Shown here piece by piece: positions 62,466 through 64,000 of a DNA stretch of 64,000 bases. The DNA is taken from positions 3,100,001 through 3,164,000 of the forward strand of contig JAWLBI010000001.1 of NCBI GenBank assembly GCA_041394985.1, read 5' to 3'. Source of the stretch: JAGLON01 sp041394985. Lineage in GTDB: Bacteria > Zixibacteria > MSB-5A5 > GN15 > JAAZOE01. The notes beneath the pieces are model-generated. The model saw only the letters and a list, made by a program, of their open reading frames with translations, ran no database searches and was not told the DNA's origin. The position numbers and the translations under genes are program-made. The first letter of the stretch is position 1. Each line of letters starts with the position of its first letter.

Positions 62466-62887
62466 TTTTCCTCCCCAAAGGCTTTGTGCGAAAACACCTC
62501 GCGTCCTTGATTTTTTTGATAATGACCGAATCGGCATCGTTGTCGACGGCGACAACCCGGTTGCAGAAATTGTCGTAACTGGTTTTCTCCGGCCATATAG
62601 GCCGAAAGTAATTGCGATACGTCCCCGGATAAAAATGCGAATACTTGAATCCCGACACGATTAAGGTGCTGTTGCAGATTTCGCGATACGGCGCCGCAAA
62701 GAATCGTCTGTATTCGACGATCCTGCAGAATGGCGATTCGTCGATTGGGGTCGGAGGCTCCCAGATCAATGGTTTCCCTTGTTACATACCGGCTTGTTTC
62801 GATATCCACAATCATGATTTTTGTTGCGGTATCGAACACCGGCGACACACGCCCCAGCCATAGCGGAATTGCAACCCTTTCGCTCAT
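62462..62887 (-). CDS. NifX/NifB-type protein, first gene of the cofactor operon
   Basis: The 141-residue protein has the same N-terminal domain as the fusion protein at 57116 (RVAIPLWLGRVSPVFDTATK, ILQDRRIQTILCGAV) and a basic tail with FLQPGCRRRQRCRFG, a C-terminal signature seen in relatives. It overlaps the next gene by four bases. No ribosome site precedes the ATG; a sigma-54-like promoter lies 13-28 bases upstream. Its cluster or metal ligand is unknown. Confidence 0.82.
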   Translation of the reverse strand: MSERVAIPLWLGRVSPVFDTATKIMIVDIETSRYVTRETIDLGASDPNRRIAILQDRRIQTILCGAVSRNLQQHLNRVGIQVFAFLSGDVSQLLSAYMAGENQLRQFLQPGCRRRQRCRFGHYQKNQGREVFSHKAFGEEK

Positions 62888-62899
62888 GCAGGACTATCA

Positions 62900-62915
62900 G
62901 GCAAGAAGCGTACCG
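62900..62915 (-). promoter_or_regulatory. Sigma-54-like promoter of the NifX/MinD operon
   Basis: On the minus strand CGGTACG (62915-62909), CTTC, TTGCC (62904-62900), compared with the consensus TGGCACG-N4-TTGCW; GG and GC are exactly 10 bases apart. The transcript would start near 62889, two bases before the ATG. Confidence 0.55.
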
Positions 62916-62950
62916 AAACAAAGGAAACGAATTCGATAATCTCTTAACCT

Positions 62951-63061
62951 ATTGCATTATTTACTATTAGCAAACTAATTGCGATTAGAAATAAAGATTT
63001 CGAAACACAATAGATTGCAATTATGCAATATTAATCGATTCGTAAATTGCACTATTGCAAC
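62951..63061. promoter_or_regulatory. Cluster of ATTGCA motifs (candidate enhancer)
   Basis: ATTGCA at 62951, the perfect repeat ATTGCAATTATGCAAT at 63014-63029, ATTGCA at 63046 and ATTGCAA at 63054 lie in an AT-rich gap, 40-150 bases upstream of the sigma-54-like promoter. An activator gene lies directly beside them. Confidence 0.5.
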
Positions 63062-63068
63062 ATCGAAA

Positions 63069-64000
63069 TCAGTTATCAATTCCGTATTTTTTGATTTTTC
63101 GCCACAGAGTCGTCTTATGGATGCCCAATTCCTCAGCGACACGGCCGCGATTGTTATTATGTTTTCGAAGGAGACTTCGGATGAATTCAGCCTCCAGCTC
63201 CTCAAAGCTTTTTGCCTCGGGAGCGGGATGAGCCTTTGACGGTGCCAGATGTTCGGGCAGGTCCTTCGGTTCAATAATGCCGCCTCGGCTGATGACAAAG
63301 GCATGCTCGATCGCGTTCTGTAATTCGCGAATGTTTCCGGGAAACTCATGGTTCATTAATATCGAGAGAGTAGCGGGAGATATATCCTCGATTGATTTAT
63401 TATGTATTGAATTGAGGCGAGCGATAAAATGATTGACGAGGAGCGGAATATCTTCGCGGCGATCGCGCAGCGGAGGCATATGAAGCTTTATCACGTTTAT
63501 GCGATAATATAAATCCTCACGGAATTTTCCCTCGGAGACAAGCTTTTCCAGGTTCTTATTGGTAGCCGCAATCACCCGCACATTGGCCGTGACGGATTCG
63601 GAGCTTCCCAATGGTTCGTATGTTTTTTCCTGCAAGACGCGCAGTAATCGCACCTGTAATGCCGGTGACACATCGCCGATTTCATCGAGAAAGATCGTGC
63701 CGCCTTCGGCCCGAGCAAATCTCCCCGGTTTGTCCGTATGGGCATCGGTAAAGGCGCCTTTTTTGTATCCGAATAATTCCGCTTCAAGGAGACTATCGGG
63801 CAGAGCGCCGCAATTTATCGTCACGACCGGTCCCCGGCGGCGGGAGGATAAATCATGAATCGCCCGCGCGACCAGTTCTTTACCGGTTCCACTCTCCCCT
63901 TCGATAACGACAGTGCTATCACTCTCGGCGATACTCGGAAGGATATCGAAGATCTCAAGCATCCGTGCGTTTTTGCTGACGATATCATGAAAAGTGTATT
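63069..64000 (-). CDS. Sigma-54 activator, partial (N-terminus beyond the window)
   Basis: The frame is open to the right edge, so the start and any sensory domain are missing. The visible part holds the AAA+ domain (Walker A EGESGTGKELVA, GAFTDA loop, Walker B GTIFLDEIGD) and the C-terminal Fis-type helix-turn-helix (NNRGRVAEELGIHKTTLWRK). A segment HDIVSKNARMLEIFDILPS before the Walker motif is as in the activator at 58079, its close paralogue. It directly precedes the NifX/MinD operon on the same strand and probably controls it. Confidence 0.92.
   Translation of the reverse strand, partial: YTFHDIVSKNARMLEIFDILPSIAESDSTVVIEGESGTGKELVARAIHDLSSRRRGPVVTINCGALPDSLLEAELFGYKKGAFTDAHTDKPGRFARAEGGTIFLDEIGDVSPALQVRLLRVLQEKTYEPLGSSESVTANVRVIAATNKNLEKLVSEGKFREDLYYRINVIKLHMPPLRDRREDIPLLVNHFIARLNSIHNKSIEDISPATLSILMNHEFPGNIRELQNAIEHAFVISRGGIIEPKDLPEHLAPSKAHPAPEAKSFEELEAEFIRSLLRKHNNNRGRVAEELGIHKTTLWRKIKKYGIDN

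Noticed and set aside
59503..62887. A nitrogenase (nif) cluster
   Set aside because: Only NifX/NifB-type cofactor-binding domains are present. No nifH, nifD, nifK, nifE, nifN or NifB radical SAM core is seen.

Overview
The window looks like a chromosomal segment of an uncultured, Gram-negative, menaquinone-using, respiring bacterium. Evidence: outer-membrane-type beta-barrel and lipoprotein genes, a MenG-type methyltransferase, many multiheme cytochromes and NrfD-type membrane redox modules, a dockerin-type secreted protein, a DUF4388 protein, a secreted TPR-CHAT protein, and an unusually dense set of two-component genes. This combination recalls the FCB-side candidate phyla, Zixibacteria in particular. 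That placement is an inference from gene content, not a demonstrated identity. No phage, transposase or CRISPR array is seen.

Layout. 1-2225: tail of an unidentified gene, then a sigma-70-promoted run of a DUF4388 protein and small hypotheticals. 2258-8821: housekeeping genes on the plus strand (two-domain radical SAM protein, RsmB, PASTA protein, LOG protein, MenG). 8825-12004: an AmmeMemoRadiSam B+A fusion diverging from a CPA2-type antiporter with an exported N-terminal extension. 12041-12440: a promoter-bearing damaged copy of the initiator tRNA followed by an intact tRNA-fMet and terminator. 12770-18236: exported C69-like and M61-like peptidases, a GT-C membrane protein and a dockerin-repeat protein. 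18762-22435 (minus): an ArsR-headed operon for a Tat-exported FeS protein, an NrfD protein and a 13-heme cytochrome. 22793-24774 (minus): AmtB with a TorF-like outer-membrane barrel. 24901-40437 (minus): a NarXL-like pair, then a complete chemosensory operon (coiled-coil protein, STAS, CheY, CheA, short CheR, CZB-type MCP, CheW, CheR, CheB, PAS kinase, response regulator). No flagellar gene is in the window. 40939-45299: ECF sigma factor and membrane anti-sigma factor, convergent with a secreted TPR-CHAT protease-like protein. 45450-49592 (minus): an OmpR-type two-component pair with a beta-helix lipoprotein; the two promoter regions share a 16-base direct-repeat motif. 49850-64000 (minus): a redox and metal-cofactor region.

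The standout is 49850-64000. Two sigma-54 activators (one cut by the right edge) flank two putative operons. The first carries three NifX/NifB-type small proteins, a DUF5320 protein and two MinD-like ATPases with inserted ferredoxin domains. The second starts with a fourth NifX-type protein fused to a cysteine-rich domain. It continues with an Hmc/DsrMK-like transmembrane redox complex, whose NrfD subunit is fused to a six-heme cytochrome domain, and ends with a regulator-kinase-regulator trio. Both operons have a sigma-54-like -24/-12 element placed so that the transcript would begin 2-4 bases before the start codon. Both also have clustered TTGCA inverted repeats upstream. No nitrogenase gene is present. 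I read this as a sigma-54-controlled system that builds or maintains a metal or FeS cofactor for a quinone-linked redox complex. Its substrate is unknown.
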